64,000 bases of DNA. It comes from Micromonospora rifamycinica. Lineage in GTDB: Bacteria > Actinomycetota > Actinomycetes > Mycobacteriales > Micromonosporaceae. Positions 49,699-58,757 of this stretch are shown here, in pieces. Both the position numbers and the translations under genes were made by a program. The notes under the pieces are model-generated. The model made no database searches. It had not been told where the DNA came from and saw only the letters and a list, made by a program, of their open reading frames with translations. The first letter of the stretch is position 1, and each line of letters starts with the position of its first letter. The stretch covers positions 124,001 through 188,000 of the forward strand of contig NZ_LT607752.1 of assembly GCF_900090265.1 (NCBI RefSeq), given 5' to 3'.

Positions 49699-50718
49699 TC
49701 ATGACGACCTCTCCAGCGGGCCGGTGGCCGCCGGGTCGGGGGTGTGGTCGACGTGGCGTCTCGCCCGGGTGCCGATCTCCTCGACGAGGACCGCCTGGCG
49801 CAACACGTCGCGGTCGTCGGGAAGCTGCCCGGACCGGACGGCCGTGGCGAACGCGCGCACCGCGTTGGTCACCTGGTCGTCGGGCTCCAGGCGGAACTCC
49901 CGTACCCCGGAGTGCCGCTCCAGGCGCAGCACCGGGACGTGGTCGGCGGGCGGACTGTAGGCGTGCTCGACGACGATCCGCCCCTCGCTGCCCCAGAGCT
50001 GGTAACTGGAGCGGTAGAGGTTGTCGAGGCCGAAGGCGAGCTGTGCCCCCACCCCGTCGTCGGTGTCCAGCAGCGCCTGCCCGCAGGAGTCGACGAGCTG
50101 GCCGTGGCGCGAGGTCAGCACCGCCGAGAGGACGTCGAGTCGGCGGTCGCCCAGGAAGGACAGGGCCGCGCGTACCGGATAGACCCCGGTGTCCAGCAGC
50201 GCGCCACCGCCGAGTTCGGGCTGGTGGCGGACGTCGTCGGCGGGACGCCTCGGCACCCCGAACGCGGCGTGGAAGGACCGCAGCGAGCCGATCGCCCCGT
50301 CGGCGACGTACTGCCGGACCACCGCGTGCTGGCTGTGGTGGAGGAACATCATGTTCTCCATCAGCACCAGCCGCCGGGCCCGGGCCAGGGCGAGCAGCTC
50401 ACCGGTGCGGGCCGCGCTGGTGGTCAGCGGCTTCTCGGCGAGCACGTGCCGGCCGGTGGACAGGGCGGCCTCGATCCAGGGGGCGTGCAGGGCGTTGGGC
50501 AACGGGACGTAGACGGCCTCGACCTCGTCGAGGTCCAGCAGCGACCGGTAGCCGGCGACCGCCCGACAGCCGTAGCTCCGGGCCAGCTCGGCCGCCCGGC
50601 CCGGATCCCGGCTGGCGATCGCCGTGATCTCGACGGCGGGAAGGGCGGCCATGGCGGGCAGCACCCGGCGACGGGCGATGCTCGCGCACCCCATGATCCC
50701 GATCCGTACGGGCGTCAC
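49699..50718 (-). CDS. NDP-hexose 3-ketoreductase (Gfo/Idh/MocA family)
   Basis: 339-aa NAD(P)H sugar reductase of the SpnN/TylC1/KijD10 group, reducing the 3-keto product left by a 2,3-dehydratase to a 2,6-dideoxy-4-keto sugar. It shows the Rossmann motif GIMGCASIARRRVLP, ASRDPGRAAE for cofactor choice, and the catalytic Lys in AEKPLTT. GTG 50718 follows AAGGAGAG; the longer frame runs through the divergent promoter region and is rejected. It is paired through divergent boxes H and I with its partner 2,3-dehydratase. Confidence 0.9.
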   Translation of the reverse strand: MTPVRIGIMGCASIARRRVLPAMAALPAVEITAIASRDPGRAAELARSYGCRAVAGYRSLLDLDEVEAVYVPLPNALHAPWIEAALSTGRHVLAEKPLTTSAARTGELLALARARRLVLMENMMFLHHSQHAVVRQYVADGAIGSLRSFHAAFGVPRRPADDVRHQPELGGGALLDTGVYPVRAALSFLGDRRLDVLSAVLTSRHGQLVDSCGQALLDTDDGVGAQLAFGLDNLYRSSYQLWGSEGRIVVEHAYSPPADHVPVLRLERHSGVREFRLEPDDQVTNAVRAFATAVRSGQLPDDRDVLRQAVLVEEIGTRARRHVDHTPDPAATGPLERSS

Positions 50719-50863
50719 CAGCTCTCCTTCCCCGGTGGTGCGGCAGGTCGGCAGCGCTCGCGGCGGGCCGTCGACCCCGACGGTCCGCCGGGCCGTCGCG
50801 GGACGCCCGGCACCGGACCGGCGCGGCGGGCTACGGGTCGTCCTCCCGGCGCGGTCCTCTGGG

Positions 50864-50908
50864 AGAGTAGGGCCGCCGTGCCACCGCGGGCATCCCCCGG
50901 TCTGATAG
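50864..50908 (-). promoter_or_regulatory. RifZ-type box and -10 (box H)
   Basis: Minus strand CTATC-AGACCGGG-GGATG (50908-50891), 21 nt, TACTCT (50869-50864). Drives the 3-ketoreductase and aminotransferase; back to back with box I, 27 bases apart. Confidence 0.75.
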
Positions 50909-50935
50909 CCGGCGCGGGGCGCGACCACGGCGGCG

Positions 50936-50980
50936 CCATCAGACCGAGGGATGCCCCGCCGGTCACGTCTGTCCTAGCGT
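50936..50980 (+). promoter_or_regulatory. RifZ-type box and -10 (box I)
   Basis: CCATC-AGACCGAG-GGATG (50936-50953), 21 nt, TAGCGT (50975-50980). Drives the 2,3-dehydratase with a leader of about 140 nt. The eight inner bases equal those of box A. Confidence 0.75.
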
Positions 50981-51126
50981 CGTGCACAGCCATGCGCGCA
51001 CCCCGTCGGCCCGCCGCGCCCGGTACCTGAGGACAGGCCGGACCCGTCGTGGGGTGGGCCTCACCGCCAGTCGCCGGTTCCGGGTCGGCTGACCCCGGCG
51101 TACGGGCACGACCTCAGGGGGAACCG

Positions 51127-52569
51127 GTGATTGACAGCTCTGGTGCGAGGCAGGCGGTCCTGGAGGCGGAGCGGGTCGAGCGGGCCACCGCCTCGGCGGA
51201 GGACGCGGTCATGTCCATGGCGGACTTCCACTCCTGGTTCAACGCGCGTACCCGGGCGAACACCTTCCAGGTGGACCGGATCCCGTTCGCGGAGCTGTCC
51301 GGGTGGGACTTCGATCCGGACACCGGCAACCTCGTCCACGCGAGCGGGCGGTTCTTCTCGATCGAGGGGCTGCGGGTCCGGACCAACCGGCCCTGGATGG
51401 GCGAGTGGTCGCAGCCGATCATCGTGCAGCCGGAGATCGGGGTGCTCGGCATCCTCGTCAAGCGCTTCGACGGCGTCCTGCACTGCCTCATGCAGGCGAA
51501 GATGGAGCCGGGCAACATCAACGGGCTGCAGCTCTCGCCGACCGTGCAGGCCACCCGCAGCAACTACATGAAGGTCCACGGCGGCGCGGACACGAAGTAC
51601 CTGGAGTACTTCCGGCCGGAGTCCCGGGGTCGGGTGCTCTTCGACGGGTTGCAGTCCGAGCAGGGGTCCTGGTTCCTGCACAAGCGCAACCGCAACATCG
51701 TCGTCGAGACCGAGGACGACGTCCCGCTGGACGAGAACTTCTGCTGGCTCACCCTCGGCCAGATCCGCCGCCTGCTGCTCCTGGACCACATGATCAACAT
51801 GGATTCCCGGACCGTCCTGGCCTGCATCCCGCCCGCGTTGACCGGGCCGCAGGGTCAGGAGGCCGGCGACGACCCGTTCACCCGCGCGTTCCTGCGTTCG
51901 TTGTCCGACCACGGCAGCGCCGTGCACGACTCGGGGCGGATCCTCAGCTGGCTGACCGAGCTGCGGTCCCGGCAGGAGCTGGTGCAACGGCGGGTCTCCC
52001 TGAGGCAGGTCACCGAGGACGGCTGGCGGCTGGGCAGCGACGTCATCGACCACCGCGACGGCAAGTACTTCGACGTCGTGGCGGTGGCCGTGCAGGCGAG
52101 CAACCGCGAGGTCGCCGCGTGGACCCAGCCGCTGGTGGCGCCCAAGCAGGCCGGCCTGCTCGCCCTGTTGGTCAAGCGGATCGGCGGTACGCTGCACGCG
52201 CTGGTCCAGGCGCGCAGCGACGCCGGCATGCTCAACGTCGCCGAGCTGACCGCCACCGTGCACTGCCAGCCGGGCAACTACGCCGACGTGCCGGCGGAGC
52301 ACCGCCCCCACTACCTGGACTACGTGCTCACCGCGCCCACCTCCCGGGTCCGGCTGGACGTGCTGCACTCCGAGGAGGGTGGCCGCTTCTACCACGCGCA
52401 GAACCGTTACCTGGTGATCGAGGTCGAGCCCGACCTGGACGAGCCCGACGACCGGTACCTGTGGGTCACGCTGCACCAGCTCACCTCGCTGCTGCCGCAC
52501 AGCAACTACCTGACGGTGGAGCTGCGCAGCCTGATGGCGAGCATGCGCTGTCTCGCGCAGCGGCTGTGA
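51127..52569 (+). CDS. NDP-4-keto-6-deoxyhexose 2,3-dehydratase
   Basis: 480-aa sugar 2,3-dehydratase of the SpnO/TylX3/EvaA family, starting C2 deoxygenation. The protein is an internal duplication, as usual for the family: [20 protein letters not shown] in the first half matches [20 protein letters not shown] in the second, each followed by a conserved Asn-Tyr segment. GTG 51127 with CAGGGGG upstream is preferred; the frame extends to 51049 without a site. Divergent from the 3-ketoreductase. Short tandem repeats follow the stop. Confidence 0.92.
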   Translation: MIDSSGARQAVLEAERVERATASAEDAVMSMADFHSWFNARTRANTFQVDRIPFAELSGWDFDPDTGNLVHASGRFFSIEGLRVRTNRPWMGEWSQPIIVQPEIGVLGILVKRFDGVLHCLMQAKMEPGNINGLQLSPTVQATRSNYMKVHGGADTKYLEYFRPESRGRVLFDGLQSEQGSWFLHKRNRNIVVETEDDVPLDENFCWLTLGQIRRLLLLDHMINMDSRTVLACIPPALTGPQGQEAGDDPFTRAFLRSLSDHGSAVHDSGRILSWLTELRSRQELVQRRVSLRQVTEDGWRLGSDVIDHRDGKYFDVVAVAVQASNREVAAWTQPLVAPKQAGLLALLVKRIGGTLHALVQARSDAGMLNVAELTATVHCQPGNYADVPAEHRPHYLDYVLTAPTSRVRLDVLHSEEGGRFYHAQNRYLVIEVEPDLDEPDDRYLWVTLHQLTSLLPHSNYLTVELRSLMASMRCLAQRL

Positions 52570-52573
52570 ACGC

Positions 52574-52613
52574 CGCCGCCGACGCCGGGTGACCGCCGCC
52601 GACGCCGGGTGAC
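52574..52613 (+). repeat. Two tandem 20-nt repeats after the 2,3-dehydratase stop
   Basis: Exact units 52574-52593 and 52594-52613 (CGCCGCCGACGCCGGGTGAC), beginning five bases after the stop. They resemble the tandem duplication after the epimerase stop in placement and in ending on a GTGAC word. Confidence 0.9.
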
Positions 52614-52676
52614 CGGCACCGTCGTGTCGGCGGCTCGGCCGGGCTCCGTTCGGTCGGGGGCGGCCAGTGCGGCGGG

Positions 52677-54269
52677 TCAGCCGGTGCGCAGCGGCACACC
52701 GGCCGGCGCGGTCGCGGACAGCTGGTGGCGCAGGTCGTCCACCAGTGCCCGGACGCCGGCCGGGTCCTTCGCCGCCCCGAAGACGTGGTAGTCGGGCCGG
52801 ACCAGCAGGTACGACGCCCCGAAGCCGGCCAGGTAGGGCCGGTAGACGTCGTCCACGTCCACCACCCCGTCCCGTGGTGCGGGGCCGGGGGACAGCAGCC
52901 GGACCAGGTGGGTGTCGAGTCCGGCGAGGAAGGCCAGCCGGTCCCCGTCGAGCGCGGCCCGGGGATCCGCGGTGGCCAGCAGCACGAAGCCCCGGCCGAC
53001 CACGTCGTCGAACAGGCCGGTGGTGTCGCCGTGCGTGACCCGTCCCTGCGGCACGACCGCGCCCGCCGGTGGCTCGGTCCCGTCCGCTCCGGGCCGCCGG
53101 TGCAGCAGTCCGGCGGTGAGGGGCTTCGCGGGTTCCGGTCGGCCCGCCGGGCGGCCACGACGGTTCGCCAGCACGGTGGCGTCCCGCTCGGCGGCGGCCG
53201 CCGGGTCGGTCACGCAGATCACCCGGCCCAGCTGGACCGACGCCAGGATCGCGTCCCTGACCTGCGTACGACGCTCCTCGGTGTAACTGTCCAGCAGGGA
53301 CTCGGCCGCCACCCCCCGGAGGACCAGGTCGAGCTTCCAGGCCAGGTTGACCACGTCCCGGATGCCGGAGCACATGCCCTGCCCGGCGAAGGGCGGCATC
53401 AGGTGGGCCGCGTCGCCGGCCAGCAGGACGTGACCCACCCGCCACTGCTCGGCCCACCGGGCCTGGAAGATGTACGTGGTGCTCCGCAGCAGGTCGGCGT
53501 TGCCGGGGTCGACGCCGTACGGCGCCAGCAGCCGCCAGGCAGTCTCGGTCTCGTTCAGCTCGGCCGCGCTCTCACCGGGCAGCCGCATGAACTCCCAGCG
53601 CCGTCGCCCGGGGCCGCTGCCCACCTGGGTGGTGGGCCGGGCCGGATCGCAGATCTGCACGTTGGTGGGGACGAACTCGCGGGGCTCGCGGAGCTGGACG
53701 TCGCAGAGCAGCCACTCGTACGAGAAGCCCAGGTCGGTGACGGCGACGTCGAGATGGTGGCGGACGAAGCTGTTGGCGCCGTCGCAGCCCACCACCCAGC
53801 GGGCGGAGAGCACCCGGGTCGCCCCGTCGTCGTCGGTGGTGCGGACCTGCACCTGCCGGTCGCCGTCGGTGATGCCCACGACCTCGTGTCCCCGCAGCAC
53901 CGTCACGCCGGGCAGCGACGCCACCCGGGCGGCGACGAGTTCCTCGAGTGCGGGCTGGTGCATGGTGTTCGCATCCGGCCAGCCGTACGGGCCGGACGTG
54001 GTGAACACGATGTCCAGCAGCGTCTCGCCGGTGGCGGTGCGCCACTGGTAGCCGCTGGCCGGCGCCGTGATCCGGCCGAGTTCCGGGCCGATCCCGGTGC
54101 CGGCGAGCAGCCGGGCGGTCTCGCCGTCGAAGCTGGTGGCCCGGGGGAGCCGGTACGGTCGGGGTCGGCGTTCGAGCACTGTCACCCGCCAGCCGCGCTG
54201 CGCCAGCAGCACCGACAGGGCGGCGCCGATCGGACCGTTGCCCACGATGACGACATCCGCGTCGGTCAA
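52677..54269 (-). CDS. FAD-dependent aromatic monooxygenase (Rif19-like, PHBH fold)
   Basis: Class A flavoprotein hydroxylase of about 530 aa. It has GxGxxG (VVIVGNGPIGAALS), the DG motif (VGCDGANSFVRHH) and the GD motif (LLAGDAAHLMPPFAGQG), and a C-terminal thioredoxin-like part as in 3-(3-hydroxyphenyl)propionate hydroxylases. Rif-Orf19 in A. mediterranei belongs here and is needed for naphthalene-ring formation during chain extension. A rifampicin-inactivating RifMO/Rox enzyme is an alternative of similar fold. TTG 54269 is preferred for GAGG five bases upstream; ATG 54299 has no such site. It follows rifR by about 60 bp, under box J. Confidence 0.87.
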   Translation of the reverse strand: MTDADVVIVGNGPIGAALSVLLAQRGWRVTVLERRPRPYRLPRATSFDGETARLLAGTGIGPELGRITAPASGYQWRTATGETLLDIVFTTSGPYGWPDANTMHQPALEELVAARVASLPGVTVLRGHEVVGITDGDRQVQVRTTDDDGATRVLSARWVVGCDGANSFVRHHLDVAVTDLGFSYEWLLCDVQLREPREFVPTNVQICDPARPTTQVGSGPGRRRWEFMRLPGESAAELNETETAWRLLAPYGVDPGNADLLRSTTYIFQARWAEQWRVGHVLLAGDAAHLMPPFAGQGMCSGIRDVVNLAWKLDLVLRGVAAESLLDSYTEERRTQVRDAILASVQLGRVICVTDPAAAAERDATVLANRRGRPAGRPEPAKPLTAGLLHRRPGADGTEPPAGAVVPQGRVTHGDTTGLFDDVVGRGFVLLATADPRAALDGDRLAFLAGLDTHLVRLLSPGPAPRDGVVDVDDVYRPYLAGFGASYLLVRPDYHVFGAAKDPAGVRALVDDLRHQLSATAPAGVPLRTG

Positions 54270-54330
54270 GGAAACCTCACAGGTCGGCGCTGTACGCATG
54301 GTCGGGGGAGACGCACGGTCGGGGGGCTCG

Positions 54331-55101
54331 TCACGCGACGGTGGGGCTGCTGCCCAGCAGCTCGCGGCGCAGCACCGCCAGCACGTCCGCGCTGCGGTCG
54401 ACGAGGAAGAAATGGCCCCCCGGGAAGACCTTGAGTTCGGTCGGCCCGGTGGTGTGCTCCGCCCAGGCGCCCGCCTCGTCGAGGGACACCCGGGGGTCGC
54501 GGTCGCCGGTGAGCACGGTGACCGGACAGTCGAGCCTTTGGCCCGGATCGTGCCGGTACGTCTCGACGGCCCGGTAGTCGCTGCGGATGGCCGGCAGGAT
54601 CATGGCCAGCACCTCCGGGTCGGCGAGCATGGTCGCGTCGGTGCCGCTCAGGGTCCGCAGCTCGGACACGATCCGGTCGTCCGGCAGGTGGTGCACCCCC
54701 TCGTCCCGGTAGCGGGACGGTGCCCGTCGACCGGAGGCGAACAGGTGCGTCGGCGCCGGCAGACCGGCGTCGCGCATCCGCAGCGCCACCTCGTAGCCGA
54801 GGATCGCGCCCATGCTGTGTCCGAACAGCGCCAGGGGACGGTCGTCCAGGTGGCGTAGGGCGTCGAGGATCCGGTCCGCCAGCTCGGCGATGCTGCCGAG
54901 GGCGGCCTCGTGGCGGCGGTCCTGACGGCCCGGGTACTGGATCGCCAGGACCTCCACCGTGGGAGCGAGCGCCCTGGACACCGGGTGGAAGAAGCTCGCC
55001 GAGCCGCCGGCGTGGGGCAGGCACACCAACCGGGCGGCACACTCCGGTGCCGGATGGAACCGACGCACCCACTTCTCGACCTGCTCCGCAGACTGAGGCA
55101 C
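54331..55101 (-). CDS. rifR: Type II (editing) thioesterase
   Basis: 256-aa alpha/beta hydrolase that clears aberrant acyl groups from PKS carrier proteins. Catalytic features: Ser in FGHSMGA, Asp in LTGDRDP, His in GGHFFLVD; the N-terminal LVCLPHAGGSASFFHP is typical of TEII. GTG 55101 with AAAGGA nine bases upstream is preferred over a longer open frame that runs through the promoter. First gene of the box J unit, followed by the flavin monooxygenase. Confidence 0.93.
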   Translation of the reverse strand: MPQSAEQVEKWVRRFHPAPECAARLVCLPHAGGSASFFHPVSRALAPTVEVLAIQYPGRQDRRHEAALGSIAELADRILDALRHLDDRPLALFGHSMGAILGYEVALRMRDAGLPAPTHLFASGRRAPSRYRDEGVHHLPDDRIVSELRTLSGTDATMLADPEVLAMILPAIRSDYRAVETYRHDPGQRLDCPVTVLTGDRDPRVSLDEAGAWAEHTTGPTELKVFPGGHFFLVDRSADVLAVLRRELLGSSPTVA

Positions 55102-55218
55102 TGCCGTGGTCCTTTCCGAGGGTCGCGGCCACTGCCGGTGAGGACCGGCGGGCCGGCACGTCGGCGGTGGCGGCCGGTGCTCCGTCCGCCGGATCCCGGC
55201 ACCGGTGCGGCCCTTCGG

Positions 55219-55263
55219 AGGGTACGACCGGCGCGCGGCGGTGGGCATCCCCAGATCTGATAG
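55219..55263 (-). promoter_or_regulatory. RifZ-type box and -10 (box J)
   Basis: Minus strand CTATC-AGATCTGG-GGATG (55263-55246), 21 nt, TACCCT (55224-55219). Drives rifR and the flavin monooxygenase; divergent from box K, 29 bases away. Confidence 0.75.
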
Positions 55264-55292
55264 GGCGGTGCGCGGCCGTACCGACAGCTGTG

Positions 55293-55336
55293 CTATCAGG
55301 TCGAGGGATGCCGGTCGATCGGTTCTGTTCTAGCGT
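55293..55336 (+). promoter_or_regulatory. RifZ-type box and -10 (box K)
   Basis: CTATC-AGGTCGAG-GGATG (55293-55310), 20 nt, TAGCGT (55331-55336). Drives rifJ with a leader of about 185 nt that holds no convincing ORF. It shares the 425-bp gap 55102-55526 with box J. Confidence 0.75.
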
Positions 55337-55526
55337 GGAATTGCCACGTGGGTAGCGGCGGATCGAGAGGTGGTCGGGGTGCGGGGCAGTGTTCCGTCGC
55401 GGCGGCCACCACCACGGCCCGCCGGGGTGCCCGGTGGCAGGACGACAGCGCAGGCGCTGCGGGGCAGGGATGCCGCGTCTGCCGGAGGCAGGTTTGCCGG
55501 TCCGGTCCCGAACTGAGAGGTGCTCC

Positions 55527-55961
55527 TTGAGTGTCATGCTTCTCCTCAACGGTCCCAACCTGGGTGCGTTGGGCCACCGGGAGCCGGAGATCTACGGCAC
55601 CGACACCCTCGCCGACATCGAGAAGGCGGTCGCCGAGGAGGTGGGTTCCCGTGGCTGGGAGGTCGTCTCGGTCCAGCGTGACGGGGAGGGCGACCTGGTC
55701 GGGGCGATCCACCAGTACCGCGACTCGACGGTCGGAGCCATCGTCAACCCGGGGGCGTTGATGATCGCCGGCTGGAGCCTGCGGGACGCCCTGGCCAGCT
55801 ATGCCAAGCCGTGGATCGAGGTGCATCTGAGCAACGTGTGGGCACGCGAGCGTTTCCGGCACGAGTCGGTGATCGCGCCGCTGGCCAGCGGGGTGGTGGT
55901 GGGACTCGGGGCCTACGGTTACCGGCTGGCCGCCCGGGCGTTGTTGCACCTCGCCGCGTGA
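55527..55961 (+). CDS. rifJ: Aminodehydroquinate dehydratase (type II dehydroquinase)
   Basis: 144-aa type II dehydroquinase converting aminodehydroquinate to aminodehydroshikimate, the substrate of AHBA synthase. It shows LLLNGPNLGALGHREPEIYG (with the active-site Tyr), NPGA, and the catalytic His in EVHLSNVWARERFRHES. TTG 55527 follows GAGAGGTG. It is separated from the other AHBA genes by about 26 kb, as in A. mediterranei, but shares their promoter element. Confidence 0.92.
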   Translation: MSVMLLLNGPNLGALGHREPEIYGTDTLADIEKAVAEEVGSRGWEVVSVQRDGEGDLVGAIHQYRDSTVGAIVNPGALMIAGWSLRDALASYAKPWIEVHLSNVWARERFRHESVIAPLASGVVVGLGAYGYRLAARALLHLAA

Positions 55962-56410
55962 CCGTGGCGGGGGGTCGACCGGGTAGCCGCGCTGCCGTCG
56001 CGACGACCGTCGTCCGGTGACGGTGTGTGCGTTGCGGGGCGGACCGGCGGGACGTCGCCCGGTGGTGTCGAACGCCGGTGGAGTGCGGATACCGGGGCGC
56101 TTTTCCGGACCATGACGCGGCTCACCTGGGGTACACAGGCGTATACCTTCACGCCAAGCTCGGCAGTCTTTGCCGGCGGGTGTACTTCAATCGACACAAG
56201 CCTATATCCAGATCGTAATTATGTCGATGCGTCAGACCAATTGATCAGTGTGCGCGGCGGTGGTCAGAGGAAATGTCCGTCTTTGGCGAACTGGCAATCT
56301 GCCCTGGACGCGGGGCCTCGGCGGTAGTACTGTCGGTGACGGGTTAGCTGCCCGTGGTAATTGTCAAGAGGGCAACTATCTGAGAATCAAGAACCACTGG
56401 GGAGGGTTCC
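55962..56410. other. 449-bp intergenic region upstream of the LuxR regulator
   Basis: No gene recognised. Clearly AT-richer between about 56140 and 56260. It contains a near-perfect operator-like repeat GGTACAC-AGGC-GTATACC (56130-56147). TTGTCA (56364-56369) with a weak GAATCA 17 nt later is a possible promoter. No RifZ-type box was found, so the regulator seems to be controlled by something else. Confidence 0.5.
56130..56147. promoter_or_regulatory. Operator-like inverted repeat upstream of the LuxR gene
   Basis: GGTACAC, AGGC, GTATACC: 7-nt arms with one mismatch, about 270 bases ahead of the regulator start. The binding protein is unknown. Confidence 0.4.
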
Positions 56411-57757
56411 TTGTCGTCTTTGCTGACGTCGGTGCCTGCCGGCGTGGAGATTCCCGGTGACCGCAACCGCTACGCAGCGCGGGCGCCATTTCCCCAAAAT
56501 CCTTTCGTGGGATTCCGGGATGAGCTCGTGTCCCCGTCCTGTGCGACCGCCCGCCTTTTCCGTCGTTCCGCGTTGTGGTGGTATGGCGGCCGGCTCGACG
56601 CGGGATTGCACTATGCCACGGAAGCTGTCGACGTCGAGTGTGAAGAAGGTCACGAGTTCTGTCGGCTGGCCCCCTATTGGCGCGTCGCGTTGTTGACGAA
56701 GTCCAGGGATCTCGATGCCGGCTGGCGGGTGGTCAACGCGCTCGACGGGCGTCGGGAAGAATCGGACTCACCGCTCGTCACCGCGACGTCCCTCGTCATC
56801 CGGGGCGAGCTGCTGTTCGCCATGGGGTGCGTCGACGACGGTCTCGCCGACGTGACCGAGGGGTTGCGCATCGCGGAGCAGTGCGAAGCCCGCTCCCTGC
56901 TGCCCACCGGTTACGTCGTGATGGCGCTGGCCGCGCTCCGCCGGGCGGACATGCGAACGTGTCTCACCTATGTCGACAAACTGACCGGCGAGGCCCTGCT
57001 GGGCTATTTCGGGCAGGCGGCGGGAGCGTGGGTGACCGCCCAGGCGGCCGAGGCCCGGGGCGGGGTGGACCGGGCCTCCGGTCTCATCGCCGGAATAGTC
57101 ACCAGCCACCTCGTTCTCCGTCAGCTCCTGGTGTCCGAGCCGGCGGCGGCGTCCTGGCTGGTTCGCGCCTCCCGCAAGTTGGGCGCCGACGACCTCGCCG
57201 AAGCCGCCGCGGCGGCGGCCTCCGCCGCCTCCGCCGCGCATCCGGGCTTCGACGTCATCCGTGCGGCGGCGTTGCACTCCGCCGGTCTGCTGGAGGAGGA
57301 CTCCGGCAAGCTGCTCGAGGCGGCGAACCTCTATCCCGACCGGTGGTGCGGGGCGTCCGCCCGGGAGGACCTGGCCGGGCTGCTGGCCAAGCGACGGTCC
57401 GAACGGAGCAACACGATCCGCATCTTCGAGGCGGCGCTGGTCGCGTACACCGCGGTCGGCGCCGCCCGTGATGCCTCACGGGTCGCCAACAAACTCCGCG
57501 ATTTCGGTGTGCGGCGTGGTGTGAGCCGGACCGTGGAGTGTGCGGGGGAACTGCCGCACGGACTCACCAACACCGAGTTCGCCGTCGCCGAACTCGTCAG
57601 CCAGGGGCACACCAACAACGAAGTCGGCCGGCAGTTGTTCATCTCTCGGCACACGGTGGCTTTTCATCTCAAGAAGGTCTACCAGAAGATGAGCCTGACC
57701 TCGCGTGTCGAATTGGCGGCCAGCTGGAAGGCAATGCAGTTGCGGCACGGATCGTAA
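56411..57757 (+). CDS. LuxR-family transcriptional regulator, candidate pathway activator (RifZ-like)
   Basis: 448-aa regulator with a C-terminal LuxR helix-turn-helix (LTNTEFAVAELVSQGHTNNEVG then SRHTVAFHLKKVYQKMSL). The N-terminal three quarters are helical and repeat-like, as in the tetratricopeptide part of LAL regulators, without a visible Walker ATPase motif. Start is TTG 56411, preceded by GGAGGG at good spacing. In A. mediterranei the LuxR-family RifZ activates the rif genes through CTACC-N8-GGATG sites; the same sites recur here and this is the only LuxR-type gene in the window. The O-methyltransferase follows after 31 bp, so the two may be co-transcribed. Codon use here is less GC-skewed than in the PKS. 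Confidence 0.82.
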   Translation: MSSLLTSVPAGVEIPGDRNRYAARAPFPQNPFVGFRDELVSPSCATARLFRRSALWWYGGRLDAGLHYATEAVDVECEEGHEFCRLAPYWRVALLTKSRDLDAGWRVVNALDGRREESDSPLVTATSLVIRGELLFAMGCVDDGLADVTEGLRIAEQCEARSLLPTGYVVMALAALRRADMRTCLTYVDKLTGEALLGYFGQAAGAWVTAQAAEARGGVDRASGLIAGIVTSHLVLRQLLVSEPAAASWLVRASRKLGADDLAEAAAAAASAASAAHPGFDVIRAAALHSAGLLEEDSGKLLEAANLYPDRWCGASAREDLAGLLAKRRSERSNTIRIFEAALVAYTAVGAARDASRVANKLRDFGVRRGVSRTVECAGELPHGLTNTEFAVAELVSQGHTNNEVGRQLFISRHTVAFHLKKVYQKMSLTSRVELAASWKAMQLRHGS

Positions 57758-57788
57758 GATTGGGGAATACGATGGTTGAGGGGAACTG

Positions 57789-58613
57789 GTGAAGAAGCCG
57801 ACGCCGGACGAGATTGGCCATGGCTACGACGCGTTCGCGGATCTGCTCGACCGGCTCTGGGGCGAGAATCTGCACCACGGTTACTGGAACGACGCGTCCG
57901 AGGACGTATCGGTGGACGAAGCCGCCGACCGGCTGACCGACCGGCTGGCCGGTCTGCTGACCATCGAACCGGGTGATCGTCTGCTCGATCTCGGTTGTGG
58001 CATCGGCGAGCCGGCGATGAGGCTGGCGGCGGCTCACAAGATCGAGGTCGTCGGCGTGTCGATCAGCCGGCGGCAGGTGGAGCGGGCGAACGACCGCGCG
58101 GTGGCCGCCGGGCTGGCCGACCGGTTGTCCTTCCAGTTGGCCGACGCGATGGACCTGCCGTTCCCGGATGGCTCCTTCGACCTCGTGTGGGCGCTGGAGT
58201 CGCTGCACCACATGCCGGACCGGGGGCACGTCCTGGCGCAGGCGGCCCGGGTGCTGCGGCCCGGCGGACGGGTGGCGATCGGTGACTTCATGCTGCTGCC
58301 GAGCGCCGACGGCTACGAGGCGGGCGCCGCCCGTGTCGCCGAGGCCAGCAAGGGTGTGCTGTCGGTCATCAGTCTCGACGACTACCTCTCCCTCATCCGG
58401 GCCGCCGGGCTCGAACCCGGCCCCACCGAGGACGTCAGCCGCTACACCCGGCCCTCCTGGGACAAGGCGGCCGAGCGGTTCGCCGCCCTGCGGGAACAGG
58501 CGGTGCCACACATCGGGGCGGAGCAGTTCGATCTCACGCTCTCCCGGTTCCACGCCTTCAGCGCGGAGCCGTCGCTGGGGTACGCCCTCCTCACCGCCCG
58601 CAAACCCGCCTGA
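57789..58613 (+). CDS. SAM-dependent O-methyltransferase (Rif14 type)
   Basis: 274-aa class I methyltransferase with motif I LLDLGCGIGEPAMRLA, post-I VVGVSISRRQVE, and motif II-III region DLVWALESLHHMPDRG. Rif-Orf14 methylates the C27 hydroxyl of demethyl-rifamycin SV; size and cluster position fit. GTG 57789 follows GAGGGG. It is 31 bp behind the LuxR gene. Sterol/MPBQ-type methyltransferases share the fold, so the assignment depends on context. Confidence 0.87.
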   Translation: MKKPTPDEIGHGYDAFADLLDRLWGENLHHGYWNDASEDVSVDEAADRLTDRLAGLLTIEPGDRLLDLGCGIGEPAMRLAAAHKIEVVGVSISRRQVERANDRAVAAGLADRLSFQLADAMDLPFPDGSFDLVWALESLHHMPDRGHVLAQAARVLRPGGRVAIGDFMLLPSADGYEAGAARVAEASKGVLSVISLDDYLSLIRAAGLEPGPTEDVSRYTRPSWDKAAERFAALREQAVPHIGAEQFDLTLSRFHAFSAEPSLGYALLTARKPA

Positions 58614-58709
58614 CGGCCCGACCGGCTGGTGGTGCGTGACGCCGGTCGCGGACCGGCGGGTGGCGACCAGCCCGCACGCCAGGTGAACACCGCATTGACC
58701 AGGTAGTAG

Positions 58710-58728
58710 GGAAAGCGTGGCGCTTTCC
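58710..58728. promoter_or_regulatory. GGAAAGCG-TGG-CGCTTTCC palindrome upstream of rif15A
   Basis: Perfect 8-bp inverted repeat with a 3-nt centre, 29 bases ahead of the transketolase start. It could be an operator or a leader hairpin. No RifZ-type box is present in this 144-bp gap. Confidence 0.4.
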
Positions 58729-58757
58729 TCCGGAATCGACATCGCGCAGGTGGGAGC

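Noticed and set aside
52570..52676. CRISPR-like short repeats
   Set aside because: Only two adjacent exact copies without spacers; a simple tandem duplication.
51061..53457. A 798-codon minus-strand frame across the 2,3-dehydratase and the flavin monooxygenase
   Set aside because: It crosses two real genes in the wrong frame and is compositionally like other shadows.
54270..54299. ATG 54299 as start of the flavin monooxygenase
   Set aside because: No ribosome-binding site upstream. TTG 54269 has GAGG at the right distance and opens directly at the FAD-binding fold.
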